Shown here piece after piece: positions 15,740 through 25,244 of a stretch of DNA of 58,582 bases. The notes below the pieces were generated by a model that was not told the origin of the DNA, searched no databases, and was given only the letters and a program-made list of their open reading frames with translations. Position 1 is the stretch's first letter. Each line of letters starts with the position of its first letter. The DNA comes from an uncultured Clostridia bacterium. GTDB taxonomy: Bacteria > Bacillota > Clostridia > Oscillospirales > Ruminococcaceae. Both the position numbers and the translations under genes were made by a program. Location of the stretch: positions 1 through 58,582 of the forward strand of contig CANQXS010000016.1 of NCBI GenBank assembly GCA_947627875.1. Direction: 5' to 3'.

Positions 15740-17329
15740 ATGCCGGTAATAGTTTCAAATATCCGCTGCAAAACAGGCTCCTCAGAAGAGGAGATAATTT
15801 CCCGCGCTATAGGGCTTTTAAGGCTTGATTCCGCCGAGGTCGAGGGCGCGGGAATATATAAAATTTCCCTCGACGCGAGAAAGCGCGATGATATTCGCTC
15901 GGTGTGCTCGGTAATGCTCAGGCTGAGCTCGAAGGAGCTTGAGGAAAGAACAGCCGCCAAAAACAAAGACGTCAGATATTTTGAAGAATCTGAGCCGAAG
16001 CCCGAGATCTCGAAAAACAAAAGAGAGGGCAGACCGATAATCGCGGGGTTCGGTCCTGCGGGGATGTTCTGCGCGCTTATGCTCAGCGAATACGGCTACA
16101 AGCCGATAGTTTTGGAGCGCGGTGCCGACGTTGATACCCGCACCGAGAGGGTAAACGCTTTCTGGAGCGGCGGCGAGCCGGATACCGAGACCAACGTTCA
16201 GTTCGGCGAGGGCGGCGCGGGGACTTTTTCCGACGGCAAGCTCACTACCCGCATAAACGACCCGCTCTGCAGATATGTTTTGCGAAGGTTCGCCGAGATG
16301 GGAGCTCCCGAGGAGATACTCTATCTTGCGAAGCCCCATATCGGGACGGACAGGCTCCGCGGCGTCGTCAAAAACATAAGGAATAAGATCATAGAAAACG
16401 GCGGAGAGGTCAGATTCCTCAGCCGCCTCGACGGAATATCGGTCAAAAACGGCGAGGTCGAAAAGGTCTTTTCGGGAGGGAGCGAGCTCAAGCCCTCGGC
16501 GCTCGTCGTCGCGATAGGTCATTCCGCGAGGGATACCTTTGAAATGCTCCTTAAAAACGGCGTATGCATCGAGCCGAAGGCGTTTTCGGTCGGCGCAAGG
16601 ATAGAGCACAGGCAGTCTGACGTCGATTACAGTCTCTACGGCGGAGCCTCGGCAGAGCTCGGGCTGCCGAAGGGGGAATACCAGCTTTCTCACCGCCGAC
16701 CCGACGGCAGGGCGGTATATACCTTCTGCATGTGCCCCGGAGGGCAGGTCGTGGCGGCAGCGAGCGAGCGCGGCGGGGTAGTGACCAACGGAATGAGCGA
16801 GTTTTCGCGCTCGGGCGAAAACGCAAACTCGGCGCTCGTAGTCTCGGTCGATAGGGCTGATTTCCCGAACGGGCCTCTCGGAGGGGCGGAGTTTGCCTCG
16901 AAGATAGAAAAGAGAGCCTACAGCCTCACCGGAGGATACCGCGCTCCCGCGATGACCGTAGGCGAGCTTTTAAACGGAAAAAAGCATAAAATGTCGGTCC
17001 TGCCTTCATACCGCCCGGGGATAGCCGAGGCGGATATAACAAAGGTCCTGCCGGATTTCGTTGCGGATATGATGCGCGAAGGGCTCGGGAAGTTCTCAAA
17101 GATGATGAACTGCTTCAAAGACGAAGGAGCCGTTCTCACCGCCCCCGAAACGAGGACTTCGTCGCCCGTAAGGATAACGCGGGGCGAGAGCGGGACCGCT
17201 CTCGGAATATCGAATCTTTATCCCTGCGGCGAGGGAGCGGGCTATGCCGGCGGGATAATGTCGGCTGCGGTCGACGGCATACGCGCGGCAATGAAGATAA
17301 TGGAGAGCTTCGGACCGGAAGAGGAATAA
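15740..17329 (+). CDS. FAD-dependent oxidoreductase (COG2509 type)
   Basis: A 529-residue flavoprotein. An N-terminal 80-residue alpha/beta domain (SNIRCKTGSSEEEIISRAI) precedes a Rossmann FAD site (PIIAGFGPAGMFCALMLSE, about residue 99 on) and the characteristic NVQFGEGGAGTFSDGKL block. The C-terminal CGEGAGYAGGI closes the FAD fold. These features define the uncharacterised COG2509 dehydrogenase family, common in Firmicutes; the physiological substrate is unknown. It lies 20 bp before the TtcA-like gene, so the two are likely co-transcribed and a link to RNA modification or redox is possible but unproven. Confidence 0.9.
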   Translation: MPVIVSNIRCKTGSSEEEIISRAIGLLRLDSAEVEGAGIYKISLDARKRDDIRSVCSVMLRLSSKELEERTAAKNKDVRYFEESEPKPEISKNKREGRPIIAGFGPAGMFCALMLSEYGYKPIVLERGADVDTRTERVNAFWSGGEPDTETNVQFGEGGAGTFSDGKLTTRINDPLCRYVLRRFAEMGAPEEILYLAKPHIGTDRLRGVVKNIRNKIIENGGEVRFLSRLDGISVKNGEVEKVFSGGSELKPSALVVAIGHSARDTFEMLLKNGVCIEPKAFSVGARIEHRQSDVDYSLYGGASAELGLPKGEYQLSHRRPDGRAVYTFCMCPGGQVVAAASERGGVVTNGMSEFSRSGENANSALVVSVDRADFPNGPLGGAEFASKIEKRAYSLTGGYRAPAMTVGELLNGKKHKMSVLPSYRPGIAEADITKVLPDFVADMMREGLGKFSKMMNCFKDEGAVLTAPETRTSSPVRITRGESGTALGISNLYPCGEGAGYAGGIMSAAVDGIRAAMKIMESFGPEEE

Positions 17330-17349
17330 ACGGGTATCGGTGGAATGAA

Positions 17350-18186
17350 ATGAGCAGGGAATTAAAGCCTTATCAGCTTATTGAGAGAAGCATAGTTAAA
17401 AAATACCGAGGCGGGCTTTGGGCGCCTTTTATCGAGGCGGTGAAGCGCTATAAGCTCATCTCGGAGGGCGACCGCATAGCGGTTTGCATCTCGGGCGGCA
17501 AGGATTCGATGCTTATGGCGAAGCTTATGCAGATGCTCCAGCGGTTCAGCGAGGTCCCGTTCGAGCTTATATATCTCGTTATGGACCCGGGTTATAACCC
17601 CGCCAACCGCCGCAAAATCGAGGACAACGCCGCGCTCCTCAATATCCCGATAGAGATTTTTGAGAGCAACATATTCGCCGTCGCGGACAGAGTCGAGGAA
17701 TCTCCCTGCTATCTCTGCGCGAGAATGAGAAGGGGATATCTTTACAACAACGCAAAGATACGCGGCTGCAATAAAATTGCCCTCGGTCATCATATGAACG
17801 ACGTTATCGAGACCGCTCTCCTCGGAATGCTCTACAGCTCTCAGCTTCAGGGAATGATGCCGAAGCTCAGAAGCCGCAATTTTGAGGGAATGGAGCTTAT
17901 CCGCCCGCTCTACTGCATTCGCGAGGAGGATATAATCGCCTGGAAGCGATATAACGGTCTCGAGTTTTTGCAGTGCGCCTGCCGGTTCACCGAGAGGATC
18001 CACGAAAGCGGCGACGGTGTGGGCGACTCGAAGCGCCAAGAGGTAAAGGCGCTGATAAAAAGCCTCAAAAAGGATAACCCCAACGTTGAAAAGAGCATCT
18101 TTAACAGTATCCATGCCGTCTGCACCGAGACCTTCCCGGGGCTGAAATACGGCGGCGGGGAGCACTCGTTTTTGGATGACTACTGA
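17350..18186 (+). CDS. TtcA-like tRNA 2-thiolation PP-loop ATPase
   Basis: A 278-residue member of the TtcA/TtuA adenylating family. The PP-loop SGGKDS is at residues 48-53; CYLCARMRRG near residue 120 supplies a CxxC pair; LGHHMNDVIETALLGM is the second family motif; and a further Cys pair appears in EFLQCACRFTE. Such enzymes activate a tRNA base by adenylation and insert sulfur with an Fe-S cluster. The length fits the shorter clostridial homologues; the exact tRNA position is not provable here. It follows the flavoprotein gene by 20 bp and precedes a secreted glycosidase by 20 bp. Confidence 0.88.
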   Translation: MSRELKPYQLIERSIVKKYRGGLWAPFIEAVKRYKLISEGDRIAVCISGGKDSMLMAKLMQMLQRFSEVPFELIYLVMDPGYNPANRRKIEDNAALLNIPIEIFESNIFAVADRVEESPCYLCARMRRGYLYNNAKIRGCNKIALGHHMNDVIETALLGMLYSSQLQGMMPKLRSRNFEGMELIRPLYCIREEDIIAWKRYNGLEFLQCACRFTERIHESGDGVGDSKRQEVKALIKSLKKDNPNVEKSIFNSIHAVCTETFPGLKYGGGEHSFLDDY

Positions 18187-18206
18187 TATACCGAAAGGAG
18201 AAATTT

Positions 18207-20003
18207 ATGAAAAAACTTATGACCGCGTTTGTCTGCGGGGCGATGATGTTCACGTCGTCCTGCGGGGCAGAAAAGCCGGATGAGCTCTCCGCCTCGGGCT
18301 GCCGAATAATCGCCTATACCCGCAAAGCCGCCGCCGACTACTCGGAATTTCTGGGACACAGCGTCCACTTCGCCGTCGTCGACGGTTCGGGAAAGAACGT
18401 TCAGCCGCTCTACCGCAACTACGGCAAGCTCTTCCCGAAATGCGAATTCAGCGAGGAAAACGGCATAGTTTCGATGGGCGCGAAGGACATTGAGATAATC
18501 AGGCTCGGCGACGAATACATCATCACCGCCAAGGAGATAAAGCGCACCAACCTCGGAAACGGCGATTTTCCTCAGCGCGAGACCGGCAACTACGTCCGCT
18601 GGACTACTAAAGACTTCGCGGAGTTTTCGGAGCCCGAGGTCACAAAGAGCCGCTACACCGGCAGGGAGGAATCCAAAAAGAGCGCCGCCTCCGAGGCGTT
18701 TGAGCCTTCCGAGAGCCTCGATTTTATCGAGAGCGCGGTTTCTATCCCCATTCCCGACAGCGTCGCGCAGGCGCTCATCGACGGCAACATAACCGTCGAG
18801 TTTGAATCGGTCGAGGTCCCGAAGGAAGTGACCGTAAGCACCCGCGAGGAGCTCGAAGCCGTTACCGCCGCAGTGACCTATACCGACGGCTCGGTCCATA
18901 ACAAGCATATCGTCTGGAACCTCGACGGCGTTGACTTCACGAAGCCCGGAAAATACACCGTAAAGGGCAGAATAGCCGTCAGGCGGTTTGATTTTCCCGT
19001 CGAGAACCACCCTTGGGGCGATCCGGTCATAACCTATTACAACGGCAAATACTACTGGATAGCCACCAACGACGCCAACGGCGACACCTCGTTTGAAATC
19101 AGAGAAGCCGACACCCCCGAAGCTCTTTTCGAGGAGGGCGTAAGGCGCAGCGTAATTCTCTCGGCGGACACGACAATTTTCAAAAACACCTTCTGGGCGC
19201 CGGAATTTCATATCGTCGGCGGAAAGATGCGAATTTTCTGCGCGCTTACCGTCGGCACCGGCTTCGACCCGCAGTGCTACGTCATGACCCTTGAGGACGG
19301 CGGCGACCTGCTCGACCCCGAGGCTTGGAGCATACCGCGCAGGTGCGTTATGCCCGACGGCAGAAACCTCGGCGAGAATCCCCTCGGCGACGGCAAGAAC
19401 GGCATCACCCTTGATATGAACTGCTTCGACGCGGGCGGAAGGAGTTATGTAGTATGGTCGTTCAGGACCTGGGCGGGGACCGACAGCGGTTCGATGCTTA
19501 TGATAGCCGAGACCGACCCCGATAAGCCCTGGCAGCTCAAGACCTTCCCGCAGCTTCTCACGCGCCCCGTTTACGGCTGGGAAAACAACAACGGGACCGA
19601 CAACAACGAAGGTCCTTACGCTCTCGTCACCGACGACAAGGTTTATCTTGCCTATTCCGGCGGCGACGCGAGGGGTCAGACCTACGTCGTCGGCGTTCTG
19701 ACCGCCGATGTAAACGACGATCTCTGCGACGTCTCAAACTGGGATATCCCCGGCGCGCCGTCGCTCGCTTCCAACTTCGTTGCGGGCGAATACGGCTGCG
19801 GTCATAACGCCTTCTTCACCGACGAATACGGCGACACCTATATCACCTACCACGGCGTTACTTCTCCCGAGAGCAGGGCGATAGGTCCGGGCATAAGAAG
19901 AGTTCATTTCGGCGCGGGCGGAGTGCCGATATTCACGATGTCGAGCGCTCAGGACTTCCCCGAGGGCAAAGAGGAAGTAAAGATAAAGGTCACGGTCGAA
20001 TAA
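18207..20003 (+). CDS. Glycoside hydrolase family 43 lipoprotein
   Basis: A 598-residue surface lipoprotein (lipobox TSSC, Cys19). A bacterial Ig-like domain (about 195-255, ending DFTKPGKYTVKGRI) precedes a five-bladed GH43 catalytic domain. The GH43 hallmarks are WGDPVITYYNGKYYWI (catalytic base Asp), NTFWAPEFHIVGGKM, an Asp in MNCFDAGG, and NNEGPYAL (general acid Glu). GH43 enzymes remove arabinose or xylose from hemicellulose. AAAGGAG precedes the ATG. It may read through from the upstream tRNA-modification genes. Together with the GH30 at 39374 it suggests xylan or arabinoxylan use. Confidence 0.9.
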   Translation: MKKLMTAFVCGAMMFTSSCGAEKPDELSASGCRIIAYTRKAAADYSEFLGHSVHFAVVDGSGKNVQPLYRNYGKLFPKCEFSEENGIVSMGAKDIEIIRLGDEYIITAKEIKRTNLGNGDFPQRETGNYVRWTTKDFAEFSEPEVTKSRYTGREESKKSAASEAFEPSESLDFIESAVSIPIPDSVAQALIDGNITVEFESVEVPKEVTVSTREELEAVTAAVTYTDGSVHNKHIVWNLDGVDFTKPGKYTVKGRIAVRRFDFPVENHPWGDPVITYYNGKYYWIATNDANGDTSFEIREADTPEALFEEGVRRSVILSADTTIFKNTFWAPEFHIVGGKMRIFCALTVGTGFDPQCYVMTLEDGGDLLDPEAWSIPRRCVMPDGRNLGENPLGDGKNGITLDMNCFDAGGRSYVVWSFRTWAGTDSGSMLMIAETDPDKPWQLKTFPQLLTRPVYGWENNNGTDNNEGPYALVTDDKVYLAYSGGDARGQTYVVGVLTADVNDDLCDVSNWDIPGAPSLASNFVAGEYGCGHNAFFTDEYGDTYITYHGVTSPESRAIGPGIRRVHFGAGGVPIFTMSSAQDFPEGKEEVKIKVTVE

Positions 20004-20008
20004 AAAAG

Positions 20009-20045
20009 CGGGGCTTCCGATAAAAGGGAAGCCCCGAGATTTTTT
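20009..20045. terminator. Bidirectional terminator
   Basis: A 10-bp stem CGGGGCTTCC/GGAAGCCCCG with an 8-base loop, flanked by A6 and T6, lies between the GH43 gene and the convergent lyase gene. Confidence 0.88.
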
Positions 20046-20047
20046 GT

Positions 20048-21319
20048 TCAGTTCTGAAGCATAAGCCGAAGGATCTCGGCGTCGGTGGTGCGCATTCCGT
20101 CGCGCGCAAGGCTGCTTACGGCTTCTATCGTGTCTTCAACGCCCTTCGCGATTATTCCGTCGCCGCCGCGGAATTCGCTGTCGTGCTGGGTCATCTGCCA
20201 GCCGAGGAGCCCTGCCTCTACCGCCGAGGCGATTTTTGCCGCACAGCTTGCCTTTGCGCCGTCGCATATCATTCCCGAATTTATCGCGAGGGTGTTTACA
20301 ACGGTGTGGGCGATCTGCTCGTATTTCCCGCCGTAGAGATAGCATATCCCCGCGCCGGCGCCGGCTCCCGCGCTTGTCGCTCCGCAGTAAGCCGAAAGGC
20401 TGCCGATCCCGTCCTTAAGGTGGATCGTCACGAGGTTTGAAACGATAAGCGCCCGAAGCAGAAGCTCCTGAGAGACGCAGCATTCGCGCGCGTAAATGAT
20501 AACGGGTATCGAAGCGGTCATTCCTTGGTTGCCGCTTCCCGAGTTTATGACAACCGGTAGCTCGCAGCCGTTCATTCGAGCGTCCGAGCCGGCGGCCGCC
20601 CAGGCTTTAGCACGGTTCTGAACGCTGTTGCCGTAGGAGCGGAGCAGAATCTTGCCTATCCCCGCGCCGTAGCTCCCCCTCATTCCCTCCTCGGCGATGC
20701 GCATATTGCAGCTTATCTGCCGTTCGAGGACGTCTTTTATCTCCTCGGCGTCAACGCTGTCGGCATAGTCTACGATGTCCTTGATGTTCAGGAGCTTTCG
20801 GCTCTCGGATTTGCGTATGTTTTGGTCGGTAAAGGGCTTCTCGAAGATAACGCCGCCGTTCTTTTCGATTCTTATTACGTTTGTGTGGTGCCCCGCTATG
20901 CGGACGAAGGCCGAGCTTTCCCCGAGGCGCACTTCGGTTTGGATATCGAACGCGCAGTCGGAATCCGAGCGTTCGACGGTTATAGAGGCTGTCAGGAGAT
21001 ATTTGTCGAGCTTTTCGATGTCTTCCTCCGAGGCTTCCGAGAGGACTTCGAGCTCTTTATCCTCTTTTCCGAAGCAAATCCCCGCGGCGACGGCGGTGGC
21101 AAGACCCTTCCGCGAGCCGGTGTGGGGGACTATCACGCTTTTTACGTTTTTGATTATGTTCCCGCTTACTTTTAGGATAACTGAGTCGGGAATCGCGCCG
21201 AGAACGCTTCTTGCGAGGGCGGCGGAATACGCCACGGCTATCGGTTCTGTGCAGCCCATAGCCGGAACGAGCTCTTCACGGAGAATTTCGCCGTAAACCG
21301 AGGCGGTATTGCTGTCCAT
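20048..21319 (-). CDS. L-cysteine desulfidase / L-serine dehydratase alpha-like protein (UPF0597)
   Basis: A 423-residue member of the CyuA/YhaM (UPF0597) group, related to the alpha chain of iron-sulfur serine dehydratase. Characteristic parts are LVPAMGCTEPIAVAY near the N-terminus, a Gly-rich INSGSGNQGMTASIPVI, AGAGAGAGICYLYGG and a C-terminal ICDGAKASCAAKI, supplying conserved Cys residues for a [4Fe-4S] cluster. Characterised members break down L-cysteine to sulfide, pyruvate and ammonia. The ATG at 21319 has AAAGGAG; the longer upstream frame is through repeats and is rejected. A CyuP-like transporter is not adjacent. Confidence 0.9.
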   Translation of the reverse strand: MDSNTASVYGEILREELVPAMGCTEPIAVAYSAALARSVLGAIPDSVILKVSGNIIKNVKSVIVPHTGSRKGLATAVAAGICFGKEDKELEVLSEASEEDIEKLDKYLLTASITVERSDSDCAFDIQTEVRLGESSAFVRIAGHHTNVIRIEKNGGVIFEKPFTDQNIRKSESRKLLNIKDIVDYADSVDAEEIKDVLERQISCNMRIAEEGMRGSYGAGIGKILLRSYGNSVQNRAKAWAAAGSDARMNGCELPVVINSGSGNQGMTASIPVIIYARECCVSQELLLRALIVSNLVTIHLKDGIGSLSAYCGATSAGAGAGAGICYLYGGKYEQIAHTVVNTLAINSGMICDGAKASCAAKIASAVEAGLLGWQMTQHDSEFRGGDGIIAKGVEDTIEAVSSLARDGMRTTDAEILRLMLQN

Positions 21320-21724
21320 AATATCGGCTCCTTTGCGTTGCTTTCGTTTTTCTACATTATATATTAAATTCCGCGGGTTGTCAATCGGGGAAACCCTAAC
21401 GCCGTTTTCCCCCTCCTTCTCCTCCCTCCCCCAATGGGGGAGGGCTCCGTCACTTTTCTGCTCGTGCAGAAAAGTGATGCGAAAAGACACGCCCGAGAGG
21501 ATGCTCCCCGCACTTAAAGACCCTTACCCATTCCCACGCTTACAATCAAAGTAAAACAATCCAATCAATCCGGCGCCTTCTTTCGGAAATGTGCAGGCGC
21601 TAATTCTATATGCTACTATATAAGCCAAAAATCCATAATCAGAGCCTCCGCTTTGTACCGTCCGCTGATCGTTTAGCTCTACTGCGGATTTGCTGATCGC
21701 CCTGTGCTCAGTTTCAAAACGCTC
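21320..21724. other. Intergenic region with hairpin repeats, no confident gene
   Basis: About 400 bp with no supported gene. It holds two adjacent perfect inverted repeats (see 21424-21476) and then AT/GC-mixed sequence up to the TetR promoter. A 78-codon leftward frame at 21524-21760 lacks a ribosome site and family signature. Confidence 0.6.
21424..21476. repeat. Two tandem perfect inverted repeats
   Basis: CCCTCCCCC (21424-21432) pairs with GGGGGAGGG (21436-21444) and CACTTTTCTGC (21451-21461) pairs with GCAGAAAAGTG (21466-21476). The first resembles the C/G-rich palindrome seen at 30697 and 54667. Confidence 0.75.
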
Positions 21725-21753
21725 TTGCACCTCGGTGTCCTTTGTGGTATAAT
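21725..21753 (+). promoter_or_regulatory. tetR-type regulator promoter
   Basis: TTGCAC (21725-21730), a 17-bp spacer and perfect TATAAT (21748-21753), about 50 bp upstream of the regulator start codon. Confidence 0.78.
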
Positions 21754-21778
21754 ACATCATACATCAACGTATTATGTA
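21753..21778. promoter_or_regulatory. Probable autoregulatory operator of the TetR regulator
   Basis: An imperfect palindrome with 12-bp arms matching at 10 positions (TACATCATACAT at 21753-21764 and ACGTATTATGTA at 21767-21778) overlaps the end of the -10 box and the likely start site. This is where a TetR repressor would block initiation. Confidence 0.6.
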
Positions 21779-21804
21779 ACTATAACGCTCTTAGGAGATT
21801 AGCC

Positions 21805-22362
21805 ATGTCAAACTTTACGAAGAAAGCAATTCAGGAGTCCTTTCTGAAACTGCTGACGGAACGGCCGCTGTCCAAAATCACGGTGAAAGATATTGTTGCG
21901 GACTGCGGAGTAAATCGCAATACCTTTTACTACTATTTCGAGGATATGCCGAAGCTTATTGAAAGTATTGTCGAGGAGGACGCCGCCGAGATCATTCAGT
22001 CCTATCCCACAATAGAAAAATTTGAGGACTGCCTGGAGGCGGCGATCACGCTTGCGCTTGCGAAAAAGCGCGCGGTGCTGCATATTTATCACTCGGCAAA
22101 TCGGGAAATTTATGAGATGTACTTATGGAAAGTCTGCGATCACACGGTCAATGCCTATGTTACATCTGTCCTTCAGGGGAAAAGTGTTCGGGAAAGCGAC
22201 CTTTTCATCGTAAAAGAGTATCTGTCAGGTCTTGCTTTCGGGCTCTTCTCAAGATGGCTGAAAAACGATATGAACGATGATATTCGGGGCATGCTTTTGC
22301 GTTTGACGGAGATCAAAAAAGGAATGATTGAGGAGATGATACTGCGCTGCGTGGAAGAATAA
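21805..22362 (+). CDS. TetR/AcrR family transcriptional regulator
   Basis: A 185-residue regulator with an N-terminal TetR HTH (ITVKDIVADCGVNRNTFYYYF, about 22-43; the FYYYF tail is the diagnostic end of the recognition helix) and a C-terminal ligand/dimer domain of the YsiA/TetR_C type. The ATG at 21805 has TAGGAGA before it; an upstream frame to 21742 is rejected because it overlaps the promoter. A strong terminator follows, so the efflux-like operon downstream has its own promoter. The presumed targets are itself and the DUF308-MMPL-repeat protein genes. Confidence 0.88.
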   Translation: MSNFTKKAIQESFLKLLTERPLSKITVKDIVADCGVNRNTFYYYFEDMPKLIESIVEEDAAEIIQSYPTIEKFEDCLEAAITLALAKKRAVLHIYHSANREIYEMYLWKVCDHTVNAYVTSVLQGKSVRESDLFIVKEYLSGLAFGLFSRWLKNDMNDDIRGMLLRLTEIKKGMIEEMILRCVEE

Positions 22363-22407
22363 ACAGACAAATGCAGCCGTTTGCCTAAAAATCGGTCATT
22401 TTTATAT

Positions 22408-22441
22408 CCCGTGTTTGATTATCGGACACGGGACTTTTTTT
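22408..22441 (+). terminator. Terminator of the TetR gene
   Basis: CCCGTGT (22408-22414) pairs with ACACGGG (22426-22432) and is followed by a run of seven T's at 22435-22441. Confidence 0.85.
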
Positions 22442-22467
22442 GTCCGTATGCAAATCAAAACGCGAAG

Positions 22468-22515
22468 GATATAATATAAACAAACGAGCAAGATATAATA
22501 TAAACAAACGAGCAA
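22468..22515. repeat. Exact 24-bp tandem duplication carrying a -10-like box
   Basis: Two identical 24-bp units (22468-22491 and 22492-22515) lie just before the DUF308 ribosome site. Each contains TATAAT (22470-22475 and 22494-22499). No good -35 is placed for either, so promoter assignment is tentative. Confidence 0.8.
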
Positions 22516-22528
22516 AGGAGGCTTTTGT

Positions 22529-23143
22529 ATGAAGATGCGCTCGGTAACGCCGATGAGAATTGCTAAGATCGGATACATCGTTATGTCTGTCCTGTTTTGC
22601 TTGGCAGGCGTTTTGTTTATCGCTATGTCCGAAATTTCGGCGAAAATTATCGGAATTTGTATCGGTATCTCGATGATCCTCTTCGGCATTGTCAGACTGA
22701 TCGGATATTTTTCAAAGGACCTGTACCGATTGGCGTTTCAGTTTGATTTGGAATTCGGAATACTGATGATGATTCTTGGGGTGATAGTTCTGTTTAATCC
22801 CGAGAACCTGATGGCGTTTATCTGCGTAGCCATCGGCATTTCCATTCTGCTTGACGGACTGTTCAAAATTCGGATAGCTCTCGATTCAAAACAGTTCGGC
22901 ATCAAAAGCTGGTGGCTGATTTTAGCTCTTGCGATTGTGACAGGGGTGATCGGAGTATTCCTGATTTTTGATTCTGTGACAGGCTCCGAGCTGATGGCCG
23001 TTATACTCGGGCTCACGCTTCTTTCGGAGGGCATTCTGAACCTGTCTACGGTTATCAGCACCGTTTTAATTGTCAAAAATCAGGCACCCGACATCATCGA
23101 AACGGACATCATTGACATTGACTTTGACGGAAAGGAAAGGTGA
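22529..23143 (+). CDS. DUF308 (HdeD-like) membrane protein
   Basis: A 204-residue integral membrane protein with six predicted helices in three pairs (about 14-34, 36-58, 72-92, 95-112, 125-147, 152-175), the internal-repeat layout of HdeD/DUF308 proteins. The acidic C-terminal tail (DIIETDIIDIDFDGKER) is cytosolic by prediction. HdeD proteins are membrane stress factors of unclear mechanism. AGGAGG precedes the ATG, and the MMPL transporter starts 4 bp after its stop, so this is the first gene of a three-gene operon. Confidence 0.85.
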   Translation: MKMRSVTPMRIAKIGYIVMSVLFCLAGVLFIAMSEISAKIIGICIGISMILFGIVRLIGYFSKDLYRLAFQFDLEFGILMMILGVIVLFNPENLMAFICVAIGISILLDGLFKIRIALDSKQFGIKSWWLILALAIVTGVIGVFLIFDSVTGSELMAVILGLTLLSEGILNLSTVISTVLIVKNQAPDIIETDIIDIDFDGKER

Positions 23144-23147
23144 AAGC

Positions 23148-25244
23148 ATGAAATTTTCAAAAGCGGTCGTAAAATTCAGAATACCGATTCTGATTCTGGC
23201 ACTTTTACTCATGATTCCCTCGGTTTTGGGGATTATGGGAACGCGAATCAACTATGATATGCTTACATATCTGCCCGAGGATATGGAAACCGTTATCGGG
23301 CAAAATGAACTCTTAGAGGACTTCGACAAGGGCGCTTTCGCGTTTTTGATTGTGGAAGATATGCCGGAAAAGGACGTTGCGGCGCTGAAGGAGCAGATCG
23401 AGCAGGTCGATCATGTGGATACCGTTCTGTGGTACGACTCTTTTGCCGATATTTCCGTCCCGATGGAGCTGCTGCCCGACAAGATCTATAAAGAATTCAA
23501 TACGGAAAATGCCACCATGATGGCTCTGTTCTTTGACGGCTCCACATCCTCCGACGTCACCATGGACGCGGTGCGTCAGATTCGCGAAATCGCGGGAAAA
23601 CAGTGTTTCCTGTCGGGGCTTACCGCAATGGTGGTGGATTTAAAAGACCTATGCGAACGGGAAGAGCCTATCTATGTGGGAATTGCAGTCGCGCTCGCGC
23701 TTTTAGTCATGCTGCTTCTTTTGGACAACTGGCTTACGCCGTTTGTATTTCTTCTGAGCATCGGCATGATGATTCTGATAAATCTCGGCAGCAACTATTT
23801 CCTTGGAGAGATTTCATATATCACAAAGGCACTTTCCGCCGTTTTACAGCTTGCCGTGACTATGGATTATTCCATCTTTTTATGGCACAGCTACAATGAA
23901 CAGCTTACCAAACAAACCGACCATAGGGAAGCTATGGCAAGCGCGATTCAAAAAACGCTGACTTCCATTGTAGGAAGCTCGATAACTACCGTCGCGGGAT
24001 TTATCGCCCTTTGCTTTATGTCCTTCACCCTCGGACGCGACCTCGGAATCGTGATGGCGAAAGGCGTTGTTCTGGGCGTATTGGGCTGCGTTACCGTTCT
24101 GCCGGCTATGATACTTATACTGGATAAACCGCTTCAGAAGGCAAAACACCGCTCACTCATTCCGAATATGCGCCGTTTTGCAGGCGGAACGGTAAAGGCT
24201 TTCCCGATTTTTCTCTGCCTGTTTGTTCTGCTGATCCCGCCCGCGCTTTACGGATATAACAAAACCAACGACGAAACATATTACAATCTGGCAAAGTCCC
24301 TGCCCGACGATATGGAATATGTGATTGCAAACAGCAAGCTGTCGGAGGATTTTGACATCGCCTCGACGCACATGCTCCTTATCGACAAAAATCTTTCGCC
24401 CAAATCCGTTCGTGAAATGACGGACGAAATGGAGCAGGTAGACGGTGTAAAATATGTGCTGGGACTTGAATCGGTTATCGGTCCGCGCGTGCCGGAGGAG
24501 ATACTGCCCGAATCGGTTACGGGTCTTTTGAAGAGCGACAAATGGGAGCTGCTGCTCCTTAACTCCGAGTATCCCGTGGCAAGCGATGAAGTCGGCGCGC
24601 AAATCGAAGCTTTAAATGCCATTCTGAAAAAATACGACCCTACAGGAATGCTCATCGGAGAAGCGCCCTGCATGAAGGATATGATAGACGTCACCTCCCA
24701 CGATTTTGAGGTCGTCAACGCTATTTCAATCGTCGCGATTTTTCTCATCATCGCCTTGGTGGAACGCAGCGTTTCTCTGCCGTTTATTCTGATCTCCGTT
24801 ATTGAACTTGCGATTTTCATTAACCTCGGGCTTCCGCATTACCTCGGGCAAAGCCTGCCGTTTATCGCACCGATATGTATAAGCACTATCCAGCTTGGCG
24901 CGACCGTGGACTACGCCATTTTGATGACTACGAGGTACAAGTCGGAACGCTCACGCGGGGCGGATAAGAAAGAAGCGGTAACGACCGCGCTCGCATCGTC
25001 GATTCCATCCATAATCGTTTCGGGCATGGGGCTGTTCGCCGCCACATTCGGCGTTGCGCTCTACTCAAAAATCGATATGATAAGCTCGATCTGTATGCTT
25101 CTTGCCCGCGGCGCGTTAGTCAGTATGCTCTGCGTGATTTTGATCCTTCCCTCGCTTCTTATGCTGCTTGACAGGGTCATTTGCGCGACCACGCTCGGAA
25201 TGAAAAAGAAAAACAATACCGAACAGGAGGTAGTTTTGAAATGA
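23148..25244 (+). CDS. MMPL/RND family transporter
   Basis: A 698-residue RND-superfamily membrane protein with two repeats: a first helix, an extracytoplasmic loop domain and five clustered helices, repeated once (first loop about 30-185, second about 375-530). Conserved features include the sterol-sensing-like helix cluster and the repeat-type QLAVTMDYSIFLWHSY and IQLGATVDYAILMTTRY, where the Asp-Tyr pairs belong to the proton relay. MMPL proteins move lipids or hydrophobic molecules outward. The ATG at 23148 has AAGGAAAGG upstream. It overlaps the next gene by 4 bp. Confidence 0.92.
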   Translation: MKFSKAVVKFRIPILILALLLMIPSVLGIMGTRINYDMLTYLPEDMETVIGQNELLEDFDKGAFAFLIVEDMPEKDVAALKEQIEQVDHVDTVLWYDSFADISVPMELLPDKIYKEFNTENATMMALFFDGSTSSDVTMDAVRQIREIAGKQCFLSGLTAMVVDLKDLCEREEPIYVGIAVALALLVMLLLLDNWLTPFVFLLSIGMMILINLGSNYFLGEISYITKALSAVLQLAVTMDYSIFLWHSYNEQLTKQTDHREAMASAIQKTLTSIVGSSITTVAGFIALCFMSFTLGRDLGIVMAKGVVLGVLGCVTVLPAMILILDKPLQKAKHRSLIPNMRRFAGGTVKAFPIFLCLFVLLIPPALYGYNKTNDETYYNLAKSLPDDMEYVIANSKLSEDFDIASTHMLLIDKNLSPKSVREMTDEMEQVDGVKYVLGLESVIGPRVPEEILPESVTGLLKSDKWELLLLNSEYPVASDEVGAQIEALNAILKKYDPTGMLIGEAPCMKDMIDVTSHDFEVVNAISIVAIFLIIALVERSVSLPFILISVIELAIFINLGLPHYLGQSLPFIAPICISTIQLGATVDYAILMTTRYKSERSRGADKKEAVTTALASSIPSIIVSGMGLFAATFGVALYSKIDMISSICMLLARGALVSMLCVILILPSLLMLLDRVICATTLGMKKKNNTEQEVVLK

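Noticed and set aside
21524-21760. A 78-codon leftward frame upstream of the TetR gene
   Set aside because: No ribosome site or homology, and it runs through the TetR promoter.
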